Assembly (NCBI RefSeq): GCF_049800915.1
Contig: NZ_JBNAFY010000001.1
Span: forward strand, 1-64,000
Direction of reading: 5' to 3'
Length of the DNA: 64,000 bases
DNA from: Amaricoccus macauensis_A
GTDB lineage: Bacteria; Pseudomonadota; Alphaproteobacteria; Rhodobacterales; Rhodobacteraceae
Positions within the stretch are counted from its first letter, which is position 1. Each line of letters opens with the position of its first letter. Made by a program: the position numbers and the translations under genes. The notes under the pieces were generated by a model that worked only from the letters and a program-made list of their open reading frames with translations, was not told the origin of the DNA and ran no database searches. Shown here piece after piece: positions 27,737 to 37,643 of this stretch.

Positions 27737-28972
27737 TCACCAGCTCCACAGGGTCCCGTCTTCCAGTCGGCTGACTGGCAGATAGGAGCGGTTGTAGGGG
27801 TATTTCGCCGCAGCCTCCTCATCGAAATCGACGCCCAGTCCCGGACGGTCGCCGACATGTAGCATTCCATCGACCATTTTCAGGTCGTGAGAGAAGACCT
27901 CGTTCGATTTCTCCGTGCCGAACCCGACGAATTCCTGGATGCCGAAATTGGGCGCCCAGATATCGATATGGGACTGGGCGGCATAGCAGATCGGCGAAAG
28001 ATCCGGTGCCCCGTGGGGCGCGATCCGCACGTGATAGAGCGCGGCGAAATCCGCGATGCGCCGAAGCGCCGTGATCCCGCCCGCATGGGTGGAGGCCGTG
28101 CGGATATAGTCGATCCACTGGTTTTGGATCATGTCCTTGCAGTCCCAGATCGTGTTGTAGATCTCACCGATCGCCAGTGGTGTCGTGGTGTGATCGCGCA
28201 CGATCCGGTAGCTTTCCTGGTTTTCGGCCGCCACCGCGTCCTCAAGAAAAAGGAGGTCGTAGGGCTCGAGCATCTTGCCCAGCCTTGCCGCCTCGATGGG
28301 AGTGAGGCGGCTATGGACGTCATGCAGGAGATGCAACTCGTTCCCGAACCGCTTCCGAGCTTCCACGAAGAGCTCCTCGATGGAGTTCATGTATTTCTTC
28401 GTTGACCATGGATGCTCCGGGGGCAGGGGGCGGTCATTCTGAAGCTCGAAATAGTCCTTCTTGTCTCCCAGAACGCCGTAGCTGCCATCGAGCCCAGGCA
28501 CCGAGGACTGCAAGCGAATGGCCTGGTAGCCCTGACCCACGAGTTCGCCTGCCCGATCTAGCGTATCCTCGACCGTATTGCCGGTGGCATGCACATAGAC
28601 GCCGACCCCCCGCCGGCTCTTTCCGCCTAGAAGCTCATAGACCGGCAGGTCGGCCGCCTTGCCCTTGATGTCCCAGAGCGCCACGTCCACCGCCGCGATG
28701 GAGGCCATGTTTATCGGACCTTTACGCCAGTAGACACCCTTGTAGAGGTATTGCCAGATGTCCTCGATCTCGTGCGCATTCCGACCGATGAGACAGGGCG
28801 CGACGTGCTCCCTTAGATAGGTCGCCACAGCCTGTTCACGTCCGTTGACCGTCGCGTCGCCCAGTCCGTAGATCCCGCTTTCGGTCGTGATCTTCAGCGT
28901 GACGAAGTTCCGGCCCGGGCAGCTGACGATCACCTTTACATCCTCGATGATCAGCTTTCTGTTCCCGCTCAT
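27737..28972 (-). CDS. ManD-like sugar-acid dehydratase (enolase superfamily)
   Basis: About 411 residues, length as in D-mannonate dehydratase ManD/RspA. The metal ligands Asp218 (H-D-V-H-S-R-L-T-P), Glu244 (F-L-E-D-A) and Glu270 (I-G-E-I-Y-N-T) keep the family spacing of 26 and 26; His220 and His320 (I-A-P-H-G-A-P) are the further active-site residues. Such enzymes dehydrate D-mannonate or D-gluconate to 2-keto-3-deoxygluconate, but many ManD homologues have low or no such activity. It lies with sugar transport and oxidoreductase genes, so a sugar acid is the likely substrate. Confidence 0.87.
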   Translation of the reverse strand: MSGNRKLIIEDVKVIVSCPGRNFVTLKITTESGIYGLGDATVNGREQAVATYLREHVAPCLIGRNAHEIEDIWQYLYKGVYWRKGPINMASIAAVDVALWDIKGKAADLPVYELLGGKSRRGVGVYVHATGNTVEDTLDRAGELVGQGYQAIRLQSSVPGLDGSYGVLGDKKDYFELQNDRPLPPEHPWSTKKYMNSIEELFVEARKRFGNELHLLHDVHSRLTPIEAARLGKMLEPYDLLFLEDAVAAENQESYRIVRDHTTTPLAIGEIYNTIWDCKDMIQNQWIDYIRTASTHAGGITALRRIADFAALYHVRIAPHGAPDLSPICYAAQSHIDIWAPNFGIQEFVGFGTEKSNEVFSHDLKMVDGMLHVGDRPGLGVDFDEEAAAKYPYNRSYLPVSRLEDGTLWSW

Positions 28973-29039
28973 TCGTTCTGTCCTCTGGTCGTGCCGGATC
29001 GTGTCGGCACCGTAGTTGGAATTGCGCGCAGCCGATCCT

Positions 29040-29864
29040 TCAGCCGTAGATCTCGTCGACCAGCGCCTTTAGATGGGCGAGGTCGTGTCTGGCAAAAGGC
29101 AGCACATCGTCGCCCATGCGCTGGCCATGAACGCCGGCCTGCTGGCTGTATTCGATCGGCATGCAGAATGTGCCGTCGAAACCGATGCGATGAAGCTCGG
29201 TGACAAGCTCGCGCCAGTTGTACCCGCCATGATCATTGGTCGACCAATGCACAACGTATTCCGCCGGAAGCTCCGGCCCGTTGGCACGCAGATGCATGGC
29301 GCTCTTGAAGTTCACAAGGCCGTTCAGCAGCGGCCTCGCGATGTCGATGGCCATCTTTACCGGCTCTCCATCCACGGCGCAGTGCCCCATGTCGAGCACG
29401 CCGCAGACCTGTGCCGGGTCGTAGCCTTCCAGCAGATGTGCGAGCCCTACCGCACTGGCCACATGATAGCCGTAGTGGTTCTGCACTCCGATCGCGACGC
29501 CGTGCCGCTCGAGAGCCGGAAGCAGCGCATCGAACGTGCGGCGGTAGGCATCGACCGACGCGCGGTATCCCTTCTCCATGTCAATCGGCGCACAGATGCG
29601 GATGATGCCGACGCCTGCCTCTCCGCAGGCAGCGATGGTGTCCTCGTCCGTGTTGCCGGCAATGCTCGGTGTCGAAAGACCATGTTGCTTGAGCAGTTCG
29701 ACAGCCGCGGGCAGCCCCTGGCGAACATTCTCCGGCTCGACCTGGTATCCGGGGCGCACGGCCAGTTCGACGCCGTCGAACCCCAGACCGGCCAGTTTTT
29801 CCGCAAGCTGTGGAAGCGGCTCGTCCCAGGGCTTGGTAAACGCCGTGATCTGGGGTCGTTTCAT
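29040..29864 (-). CDS. Sugar phosphate isomerase/epimerase-like TIM-barrel protein
   Basis: About 274 residues of the xylose-isomerase-like/AP-endonuclease-2 barrel family. Typical stretches are G-F-D-G-V-E-L-A-V-R-P-G-Y, G-V-L-D-M-G-H-C-A-V-D-G and F-C-M-P-I-E-Y at the C-terminus, which supply metal ligands in relatives. The true reaction is not predictable; epimerisation or isomerisation of a keto-sugar is usual. I chose ATG 29864, with GGAGA upstream, over an earlier in-frame ATG at 29879. Confidence 0.82.
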   Translation of the reverse strand: MKRPQITAFTKPWDEPLPQLAEKLAGLGFDGVELAVRPGYQVEPENVRQGLPAAVELLKQHGLSTPSIAGNTDEDTIAACGEAGVGIIRICAPIDMEKGYRASVDAYRRTFDALLPALERHGVAIGVQNHYGYHVASAVGLAHLLEGYDPAQVCGVLDMGHCAVDGEPVKMAIDIARPLLNGLVNFKSAMHLRANGPELPAEYVVHWSTNDHGGYNWRELVTELHRIGFDGTFCMPIEYSQQAGVHGQRMGDDVLPFARHDLAHLKALVDEIYG

Positions 29865-29914
29865 GATTTCTCCGTGCACGCTTGAATCTTCGATGGAAAG
29901 GGGCAGGGCTGGGG

Positions 29915-30808
29915 TCAGCCCTTCAACCCCGTGGTTGCGATCCCGTCGATCAGTTTCCGCTGGAAGACGAAGAACACGATGAACATCGGAACCAGCGAGA
30001 GGAGCGACATGGCGAGCATCGGACCCCAGGAACTCGCCCCGCGCGCTGCCTGCAAGAGACGCAGACCCTGCGGAACCACGTAGTTCTCGATCGAGGTCAG
30101 GTAGATCAACGGCGTCAGGAAATCCTCATAGGTCCAAAGGAACGAGAACACGGCCGTCGTGACAAGCGCCGGGGACATCAGGGGAAGGATGATCGAGAAG
30201 TAGATCCGCACCGGACCCGCGCCATCAATGGCCGCCGCCTCATCCAGCTCACGCGGGATACCGCGGATGAACTGCACCATCAGGAAGACGAAGAACGCCT
30301 CGACCGCGAGGAATTTCGGCGTGATGATGGGCAGGATCGTGTTCACCCACCCAAACGCGTTGAAGAGAATATACTGCGGGATCAGCGAGGCATGGACCGG
30401 CAACATGATCGTCATCAGCATTAGCGCGAAGAGCGGTTTCTTGAAGGCGAAGTCGAGGCGAGCGAAGGCGTAGGCGACGAAGGAGCACGAGAGCACATTC
30501 CCGACCACCGCCAGCGCCGAGATGACGAAACTGTTGGCGAAGAAGATCTTGAAGGGTGCTGCCACTCCCGCCCAGCCCCGAGCATAGTTTTCCCACTCGA
30601 AGTGTCGCGGGATAATGCTGGTGTCCGAAAAGATGATCTCCGAAGGCTTGAACGAGCTCACGGCCAGCCAGATGAGCGGATAGAGCATCAGAAGCCCGAA
30701 AGTGATCAGGAACGCGTGCATCATCCAGCGTGTGCGGGTCTTTGACTGGGCCGTCACCTCTTCGATGTCGCCGGCCTTTTCGTTGGTATCTGTGAGGGCC
30801 ATGGTCAT
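29915..30808 (-). CDS. Carbohydrate ABC transporter permease (MalG/UgpE type)
   Basis: About 297 residues with six membrane segments. The EAA loop reads E-L-D-E-A-A-A-I-D-G-A-G-P-V-R-I-Y-F-S-I-I-L-P, where the ATPase docks. The start overlaps the previous permease stop as TGATG, so both are translated together. Confidence 0.9.
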   Translation of the reverse strand: MTMALTDTNEKAGDIEEVTAQSKTRTRWMMHAFLITFGLLMLYPLIWLAVSSFKPSEIIFSDTSIIPRHFEWENYARGWAGVAAPFKIFFANSFVISALAVVGNVLSCSFVAYAFARLDFAFKKPLFALMLMTIMLPVHASLIPQYILFNAFGWVNTILPIITPKFLAVEAFFVFLMVQFIRGIPRELDEAAAIDGAGPVRIYFSIILPLMSPALVTTAVFSFLWTYEDFLTPLIYLTSIENYVVPQGLRLLQAARGASSWGPMLAMSLLSLVPMFIVFFVFQRKLIDGIATTGLKG

Positions 30809-31713
30809 CAGTTCTCGTCTCCGTAATGCACCCAGTATTTGGCGCTCAGGAAGGAAATCGTCGTTGCGATGGCGATGATGCCGACCAGGACCCAGGCGAT
30901 CGCCGAAGCGTATCCCATCTCGAAATCGGTAAAGGCCTGCTCGTAGAGGTAGAGCGTGTAGAAGAGCGTCGAGTCTGCCGGTCCGCCGGTGCCGTCCGAT
31001 ATGATGTAGGAGGGTGTGAAGGCCTGGAACGAGTTGATCGTCTGCATCACGAAGTTGAAGAAGATGATGGGCGTCAGCAGTGGAAGCGTCACGTAGAAGA
31101 ACTGCTGCACCGGGCGCGCGCCATCGATTGCGGCGGCGTCATACATCTCCTGCGGGATCTGCTTCAGCCCGGCAAGGAAGATCACCATCGGCGCGCCAAA
31201 CTGCCATGCAGCCAGAAGGACAAGGGTTCCCAGGGCGTAGTCGGGATTGGTGATCCAGCTTGGCGCATCATAGCCGAACCAATTCCAGAGGAACTGATTG
31301 ACGATCCCGTCATAGGAGAAGATCTGGCGCCACATGAGCGCCACGGCCACGCTCCCGCCCAGCAGGGAAGGCAGGTAGAAGACAGATCGGTAAAAGCCCA
31401 GGCCACGCAGTCCACGGTTCAGGATGAGAGCGATGAAAAGCGCGAAGCCGAGCTTCAACGGCACCGAGAAGAACACGTAGGTGAAGGTCACCTTGAGCGA
31501 CTCGATATAGCGTGGATCGCCGCCCATCAGTTTTGCGTAGTTGTCGAAACCCGTCCATTGAGGCGCGCTGAACAGATCGTAATCCGTGAAGGAGAGATAC
31601 ATCGATCCCAGGATCGGGCCCAGCGTCAGGAGGAAGAACCCGATGAGCCAGGGAGAAAGAAACAGAAAGGCAACGCCATTCTGTCTTTTTGACAGGTTTT
31701 TGGTCGAACTCAT
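30808..31713 (-). CDS. Carbohydrate ABC transporter permease (MalF/UgpA type)
   Basis: About 301 residues with six membrane segments and the EAA loop M-Y-D-A-A-A-I-D-G-A-R-P-V-Q-Q-F-F-Y-V-T-L-P. It forms the channel together with the next permease. The N-terminal F-L-F-L-S-P-W-L-I-G-F is common in this group. Confidence 0.9.
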   Translation of the reverse strand: MSSTKNLSKRQNGVAFLFLSPWLIGFFLLTLGPILGSMYLSFTDYDLFSAPQWTGFDNYAKLMGGDPRYIESLKVTFTYVFFSVPLKLGFALFIALILNRGLRGLGFYRSVFYLPSLLGGSVAVALMWRQIFSYDGIVNQFLWNWFGYDAPSWITNPDYALGTLVLLAAWQFGAPMVIFLAGLKQIPQEMYDAAAIDGARPVQQFFYVTLPLLTPIIFFNFVMQTINSFQAFTPSYIISDGTGGPADSTLFYTLYLYEQAFTDFEMGYASAIAWVLVGIIAIATTISFLSAKYWVHYGDEN

Positions 31714-31748
31714 GAGGCCTCACCATCGTTGTCTTGCAAGGTGATGCA

Positions 31749-31785
31749 CTCCGCGCCCCTGGGGAGGAGTAGAAGGGACGCGGAG
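31749..31785 (-). other. Stem-loop between binding-protein and permease genes
   Basis: CTCCGCG (31749-31755) pairs with CGCGGAG (31779-31785). It lies in the 122-nt gap after the substrate-binding protein gene, a usual place for a hairpin that favours expression of the binding protein. Confidence 0.55.
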
Positions 31786-31835
31786 GCTAAGGGGCAAGGC
31801 AAGCTGGTTTGATCGCCCTGCCGTCTTGCGCGTGC

Positions 31836-33140
31836 TCAGCCCTTGAGCGCTGCGAGCTTCTCGTTGATCTCGGTGACCACGGCCTCGGCCGCTTCCAGCG
31901 GCGTTGCATCGCCGAAGGCCACGGCCTCGTTGCCGCGGCGGAACATGCCGCCAAGACCGCCGACACCCGGACGGCGCGAGGGAGCCGGATCTTCGCGCAG
32001 CATCCTGAGGTAGGAGACAAGCTTCTTCTCTTCGGGCGTTCCGCTGGTGCCGAACTTCTCGAGACCTGCGGTGGAGGCCGGGATCATGCCGCTGCCAGTG
32101 TAGTAGAGTTCGACGCCTTCCGGGTCGAAATGCATGAAGCGGATGATGTCGACGCAGAGATCCTTGCTGGCGGCATTCGCCCAGATCCCCGTCGAGTTCC
32201 CGGCATAATCGTAGAGATGCTGCTTCATCTCGCCGCCTTCGAAGCCGTTCGGCAACATCATCAGGTCAAGCGGATCTTCCATGAGCGCCCCGATGCCGAT
32301 GAAGCTGTCGGTGGTCTGGACCAGCATGGCGGCGCGGCCGCGCACGATGCCGAGCGAGGCGGAATTGTCGCCGGCCTGGGCCTGGACATCGGCCGGCGGG
32401 CAGCCGCCCGACTGGCGCATGTCTTCCCAATACTGGAACCATTCCGCCAGATCCTCAGCCCCGAAGCCGATCGTGTGCTCGGGCGTGAAGAGCGCCTTGC
32501 CTTTCGCGCGCAGGAAGATGTCGCAGGGCAGGTTGTTGCCGCCGCCGTCCTCGATGCCCCAGAAACCGCGGCCATGCTCTTTGCTGAGCGCAACGGCGGT
32601 CTCCTGAAGTGTCTCCCAGGTGTAGAACTTGTCCGGGACTGCCACGCCCACGTCGTTGAACTTCTTCGGGTTATAGAAGATCGCGGTGGCGATGGCATCG
32701 TTGGGCATCGCATACATCTGCCCGTCATAGGTGCAGGAAAAGACGCTGCCGTCTTGGTAATTGGAGACGTCGAGCGGCTCGGGGATGTAGTCGGTCAGCG
32801 GGGTGAGCACACCGCGCGCGGCATATTCGGCAAGAAGATCCACGTTGACGCTGAACATGTCCGGAGCGTTCCCGCCCGCAGCTTCCGTTGCCAGCTTGTC
32901 GGTGAAGGACCGGAAAGTCGAGAATTCGGGCAGGATCGAAACGCCGGGGTTCTTGGCTTCATAAGCCTTCAACACCTTGAGCGTGGTGGCGAGCTGCTCT
33001 TCGGATTCCACGAAACCACTGAAGCGCACCTGCTGATTTCCCTGCGCCACCACAATGCTTGAGATGCCACTCAGGGCAACGCCACCAAGTGTGGCCGAGC
33101 CGGCCTTCAGGAATCCTCTGCGAGATGTCGAGATCGTCAT
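31836..33140 (-). CDS. Carbohydrate ABC transporter substrate-binding protein, Tat-exported
   Basis: About 434 residues of the extracellular sugar-binding protein family 1. The N-terminus T-S-R-R-G-F-L-K-A-G-S-A is a twin-arginine signal, so the protein is exported folded, less usual for sugar-binding proteins. Y-D-G-Q-M-Y-A-M-P-N-D and Y-Y-N/F-Y-N-P-K-K-F-type motifs are family features. ATG 33140 follows GGAGG at 6 nt. It is the first gene of the minus-strand arm, facing the LacI gene. Confidence 0.9.
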   Translation of the reverse strand: MTISTSRRGFLKAGSATLGGVALSGISSIVVAQGNQQVRFSGFVESEEQLATTLKVLKAYEAKNPGVSILPEFSTFRSFTDKLATEAAGGNAPDMFSVNVDLLAEYAARGVLTPLTDYIPEPLDVSNYQDGSVFSCTYDGQMYAMPNDAIATAIFYNPKKFNDVGVAVPDKFYTWETLQETAVALSKEHGRGFWGIEDGGGNNLPCDIFLRAKGKALFTPEHTIGFGAEDLAEWFQYWEDMRQSGGCPPADVQAQAGDNSASLGIVRGRAAMLVQTTDSFIGIGALMEDPLDLMMLPNGFEGGEMKQHLYDYAGNSTGIWANAASKDLCVDIIRFMHFDPEGVELYYTGSGMIPASTAGLEKFGTSGTPEEKKLVSYLRMLREDPAPSRRPGVGGLGGMFRRGNEAVAFGDATPLEAAEAVVTEINEKLAALKG

Positions 33141-33189
33141 TTCAGTCCTCCCATTTGGACAATGTGCCAGTTTGATTCGGCGACTATTG

Positions 33190-33214
33190 GTGAAACGATA
33201 GTGCATCGTTACAC
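33190..33214 (-). promoter_or_regulatory. Candidate LacI-type operator upstream of the binding-protein gene
   Basis: A 25-bp near-palindrome with half-sites GTGAAACGAT and ATCGTTACAC around AGTGC. It lies 50 nt before the binding-protein start. The same half-site GTGTAACG recurs next to the lacI gene. A possible minus-strand -10, TATAAT, stands at 33309-33314. Nothing else is seen in the AT-rich 33,141-33,547 gap besides these sites. Confidence 0.55.
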
Positions 33215-33457
33215 TAATGTCGATTTCCGATATCGCAATTTCCGAAAAACCTTGAAAGTCACCCTTGATATTGCATTGCACAATCGTAAAAAGCATAACC
33301 AAAACAGGATTATACCCAACGATATATGGTCTCCCATGGTGCCGTGGCTCTGTATTCCGAGCGGTCATCTCGCGTGAAATCGCCCTCTGGCAGAGAGGTG
33401 TCTCAAAACTTTTTTCACCGTGGGGGCTAGCATTTCTCGCACACTGTCGGCATTTTG

Positions 33458-33471
33458 GTGTAACGTAACAC
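33458..33471 (+). promoter_or_regulatory. Candidate LacI-type operator upstream of lacI
   Basis: GTGTAACGTAACAC is a 14-bp near-palindrome centred on CG, as LacI-family operators usually are. It lies 77 nt before the lacI start and shares GTGTAACG with the site at 33190-33214, which suggests control of both arms and of the regulator itself. Confidence 0.5.
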
Positions 33472-33547
33472 TTGCGGCGCGCTCGTCGCGACTCATGGTT
33501 GCGACAAGCCGGCACTCAAGCACCGGCAAAGCCGGGGAGAAAGCCAG

Positions 33548-34636
33548 ATGGCAGGGTCAATGGCAGGGTTGAAGGATGTTGCGCGCCTCGCGGGCGTGTC
33601 CGTCAGCACGGTGTCCAACGTCATAAACGGTCGCCATCAGAAGATGTCTCCGAAGACCCTCGAGCGGGTCGAGAAGGCGATCGCCGATCTCAGTTACACG
33701 CCCAACGCCGCCGCACGACAGCTCAAGTCGGGGCTTGCGCGCGCCTTGGGTCTGATCGTGCCGTCGGTTGCGAACCCGTTCTGGGGGCACGTCTCGCATC
33801 TGATCGAGAAAAAGGCGCTGGAGCATGGTTATCAGGTTCTGATCTGCAACGGAGAGCGTGATCCGGAAGTCGAGGCAAGCTACGTCGAATCGCTTTACGG
33901 CTCCTCGGTCCGGGGCGTCATCCTCGGTTCCTCTCCCGTTTCCTTCGACCACCTGAAGCTGCCCGCAGAGCGTGGCATGAAGATCGCCGCCTTCGACCGC
34001 CAGACGAGGGGCGCCAAGGGTGTTGTCGCCTGTTCCGTCACGATCGATCAGGAAAAGGGCTCCCGCCTCGCCACAAGGCACCTCATCGGTCTGGGGCATC
34101 GTCGCATCGGCTTCATTTCCGGGCCCCTCGGGACCGCCAGCAGGAACGCCCGACTGTTGGGAATGCGCTCCGAGCTCGAGCGCGCGGGCATTGCACTCGA
34201 TGATGAACTGCTGTGGCTGGGGCGCGTTGCGAAGAACTTCGGCGACTCAGAGGCGGCAGAACTCGGCCGCCGCGGCATCCGAGACCTGATGACCCTGGAT
34301 GATCCGCCCACCGCCATTTTCGCGGTCAACGACATGTATGCCATCGGCGCCTGCTCCGGTGCGGTCGACCTTGGCTACCGAGTTCCCGATGACCTCTCGG
34401 TGGTCGGGTTCGATGACATCTTTCTCTCCCCGATCATGAAGCCTGCCCTGACCACCGTGCGACAGCCGGTGGAGGACATGGCCGCGATCATCGTCGAGAA
34501 GCTGATCGGCACGCTCGAGAAGAATGTCGGGGGCGATGAGCCGCATGTGAGCCTGCAGCCCGAACTGATCGTCCGGGCCTCCACCGCGCCACCAGCCATG
34601 AAAAGCAACAAGATGACCGGAGGGATATCAAGGTGA
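33548..34636 (+). CDS. LacI-family transcriptional regulator
   Basis: About 362 residues. Helix-turn-helix V-A-R-L-A-G-V-S-V-S-T-V-S-N-V-I-N-G (residues 11-28) with the hinge L-K-S-G; then a periplasmic-binding-protein-like sensor domain with A-I-F-A-V-N-D and G-F-D-D-I. It is divergent from the transporter arm and leads the plus-strand arm. Start ATG 33548 has GGGGAGAAAG upstream; ATG 33560 is also possible. Effector unknown, presumably the sugar imported here. Confidence 0.92.
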   Translation: MAGSMAGLKDVARLAGVSVSTVSNVINGRHQKMSPKTLERVEKAIADLSYTPNAAARQLKSGLARALGLIVPSVANPFWGHVSHLIEKKALEHGYQVLICNGERDPEVEASYVESLYGSSVRGVILGSSPVSFDHLKLPAERGMKIAAFDRQTRGAKGVVACSVTIDQEKGSRLATRHLIGLGHRRIGFISGPLGTASRNARLLGMRSELERAGIALDDELLWLGRVAKNFGDSEAAELGRRGIRDLMTLDDPPTAIFAVNDMYAIGACSGAVDLGYRVPDDLSVVGFDDIFLSPIMKPALTTVRQPVEDMAAIIVEKLIGTLEKNVGGDEPHVSLQPELIVRASTAPPAMKSNKMTGGISR

Positions 34637-35370
34637 GCGAAATCAGATCCATGTCGGGGCGTCGGGTCCTCATTGCTGGTGCCAGCAGCGGCATGGGGCG
34701 TGAAACCGCGAAAGCCGCCGCCCGCGAGGGTGCCGAGCTTGTGCTGCTCGCTCGTGACGAAGCGCGGCTTGCTGCAATTGGCGATGAATGCAGTCAGCTG
34801 GGGGCAGGGAAGGTCCTCACCATCCAGGCCGATGCCAGCAATGCGAAGGCTCTCGAGGCCGCGATCTCGAGCAACATGGAAGTCCTCGAAGCTGTCGACA
34901 CACTGGTCAACACCATCGGCATGAACATCGTCCGGCGCGCCTTCAGCGAGCTGACTGCCGAAAGCTGGGCATCGATGATCGACGTCAATCTGAACGCCGC
35001 TTTTAATCTGTCCAAGGCCGTCCTGCCGATCATGCGCCGGCGCGGGGGCGGGCTGATTGTCAATGTCTCTTCCACCGCGGCCAAGAAGCCCGATCCCTCG
35101 GGCGCCGCCTACCAGGCAACAAAGGCCGGTGTCGCTGCCATGACCCATGCGATCATGGAGGAGGAATGGGGGAACGGGATCCGCGCCACAGCCATCCTGC
35201 CCGGCATGACCGACACGCCCCTGCTCGAAAAGCGGCCCTCCCCGCCGACGCCCGAGATGCGCGCGAAAGCCCTCAAGCCCGAAGATGTGGCCGAAGCCTG
35301 CATGTTCGTCATGCGTCTGCCGGCACGGGCCCATGTGTCCGAAATCGTGATTCAGCCGGCCATCCGATGA
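34633..35370 (+). CDS. Short-chain dehydrogenase/reductase
   Basis: About 245 residues. The cofactor loop is I-A-G-A-S-S-G-M-G (residues 14-22) and the catalytic set Ser147 (V-N-V-S-S), Tyr160 and Lys164 (Y-Q-A-T-K). It begins with GTG 34633, overlapping the lacI stop by 4 bases, with GGAGGG upstream. Probably oxidises a sugar or sugar-acid hydroxyl in the pathway; substrate not known. Confidence 0.88.
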   Translation: MSEIRSMSGRRVLIAGASSGMGRETAKAAAREGAELVLLARDEARLAAIGDECSQLGAGKVLTIQADASNAKALEAAISSNMEVLEAVDTLVNTIGMNIVRRAFSELTAESWASMIDVNLNAAFNLSKAVLPIMRRRGGGLIVNVSSTAAKKPDPSGAAYQATKAGVAAMTHAIMEEEWGNGIRATAILPGMTDTPLLEKRPSPPTPEMRAKALKPEDVAEACMFVMRLPARAHVSEIVIQPAIR

Positions 35371-35404
35371 GCCTGAGCGAAGCGCATAAACAGGGTCTGC
35401 CGAG

Positions 35405-36451
35405 ATGACATACGCCCAACCGATCAAGACAACCTCGCATGGTCTGAACCGGCCAAGGGTTGCCGTCCTCATTCCGGAGGAAGTGCGCGGCCGCATCTTC
35501 CCCGACACAGTCACGAAGGCATTATCCGAATTCGCCGAGCCGGTCTTCTACGCCGACGATGAGTTGAGGGATCAGGATATTGCCCCGGCTCTTTCGGGGA
35601 TCACGGCTGTCATCACTGGCTGGCAGAGCCCCAAATTGCCCCTCGACTCTCTGGCGCCCCGCGGCAGTGTCCAGATCATTTCCCATGCCGCAGGTTCGGT
35701 CATTCGGCTGGGGGTCAAGGAGGCGCTTGAAAGAGGCGAGATCCGTGTCAGCCATTCCGCACCGGTGATCGGTGAGGCCGTGGCGGAGTTCACGCTCGCT
35801 CAGATCCTCGCGCATCTGCGTCGCCACCGTGATACGGACGCGGCCATGCGCAGGGGCGAGGGCTGGTTGCAGGTGAAGCAATCCTATCTGGGTCAGCTTC
35901 TGAGTGCACAGAAGGTCGGTATCGTCGGACTCGGCTATGTCGGGCGGATGGTTCTCGATCTGCTCAAGCCTTTCCGCTGCGAGGTCATGGTCTTTGACCC
36001 CTATGTCAGCGAAACCGAGGCCGATGGACTTGGCGTCATTTCGTGCGACCTCGAAACCCTTTTCCGCGAATGCTCTGTCGTCAGTCTTCACGCGCCGAAC
36101 ATCGAGGCGACGAACGGCATGATCACGAAATCCCTTCTCGACCTGATGGCCGAGGGCGCGCTCCTGGTGAACAACGCCCGGGCGGGCCTTCTGGAGAAGG
36201 GCGCGCTGCTCGAAACCCTGGACGCGGGCCGCATCTTTGCCGCGATCGATGTGTTTGATGTCGAGCCGCTTCCCGAGGGTGACCGGATCTTCGACCTGCC
36301 CAATGTCTACCTCTCGCCGCATAGTGCCGGTCATACGCACGAAAGCTACGTCCGCCAGGGCCTCTCGGCCGTCGAGGATGTGCGCCGCTTCTTCACTGGC
36401 GAGAGACTTCTTCAGGAAATACCGCCCGAAAGGGCCGCAACGATGGCCTGA
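35405..36451 (+). CDS. D-2-hydroxyacid dehydrogenase family protein
   Basis: About 348 residues. The NAD-binding motif is V-G-I-V-G-L-G-Y-V-G-R near residue 175, and the catalytic residues are Arg259 (N-N-A-R-A-G), Glu287 (F-D-V-E-P) and His306 (S-P-H-S-A-G). The family interconverts 2-keto acids and D-2-hydroxyacids, for example phosphoglycerate or glyoxylate relatives. In this locus it may act on a 2-keto sugar acid. Confidence 0.87.
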   Translation: MTYAQPIKTTSHGLNRPRVAVLIPEEVRGRIFPDTVTKALSEFAEPVFYADDELRDQDIAPALSGITAVITGWQSPKLPLDSLAPRGSVQIISHAAGSVIRLGVKEALERGEIRVSHSAPVIGEAVAEFTLAQILAHLRRHRDTDAAMRRGEGWLQVKQSYLGQLLSAQKVGIVGLGYVGRMVLDLLKPFRCEVMVFDPYVSETEADGLGVISCDLETLFRECSVVSLHAPNIEATNGMITKSLLDLMAEGALLVNNARAGLLEKGALLETLDAGRIFAAIDVFDVEPLPEGDRIFDLPNVYLSPHSAGHTHESYVRQGLSAVEDVRRFFTGERLLQEIPPERAATMA

Positions 36452-36513
36452 CGCCCCGGCATTCAAGTCTGCAGAAAAACCAGAAACACGACCTCGAAGG
36501 GAGGAAAAACCAT

Positions 36514-37590
<1,077 letters not shown>

Positions 37591-37643
37591 GGCCGGTTTG
37601 ACCAACTATCACGAGAACGCGCAACCAGAGGGGGAGAGCGGCA

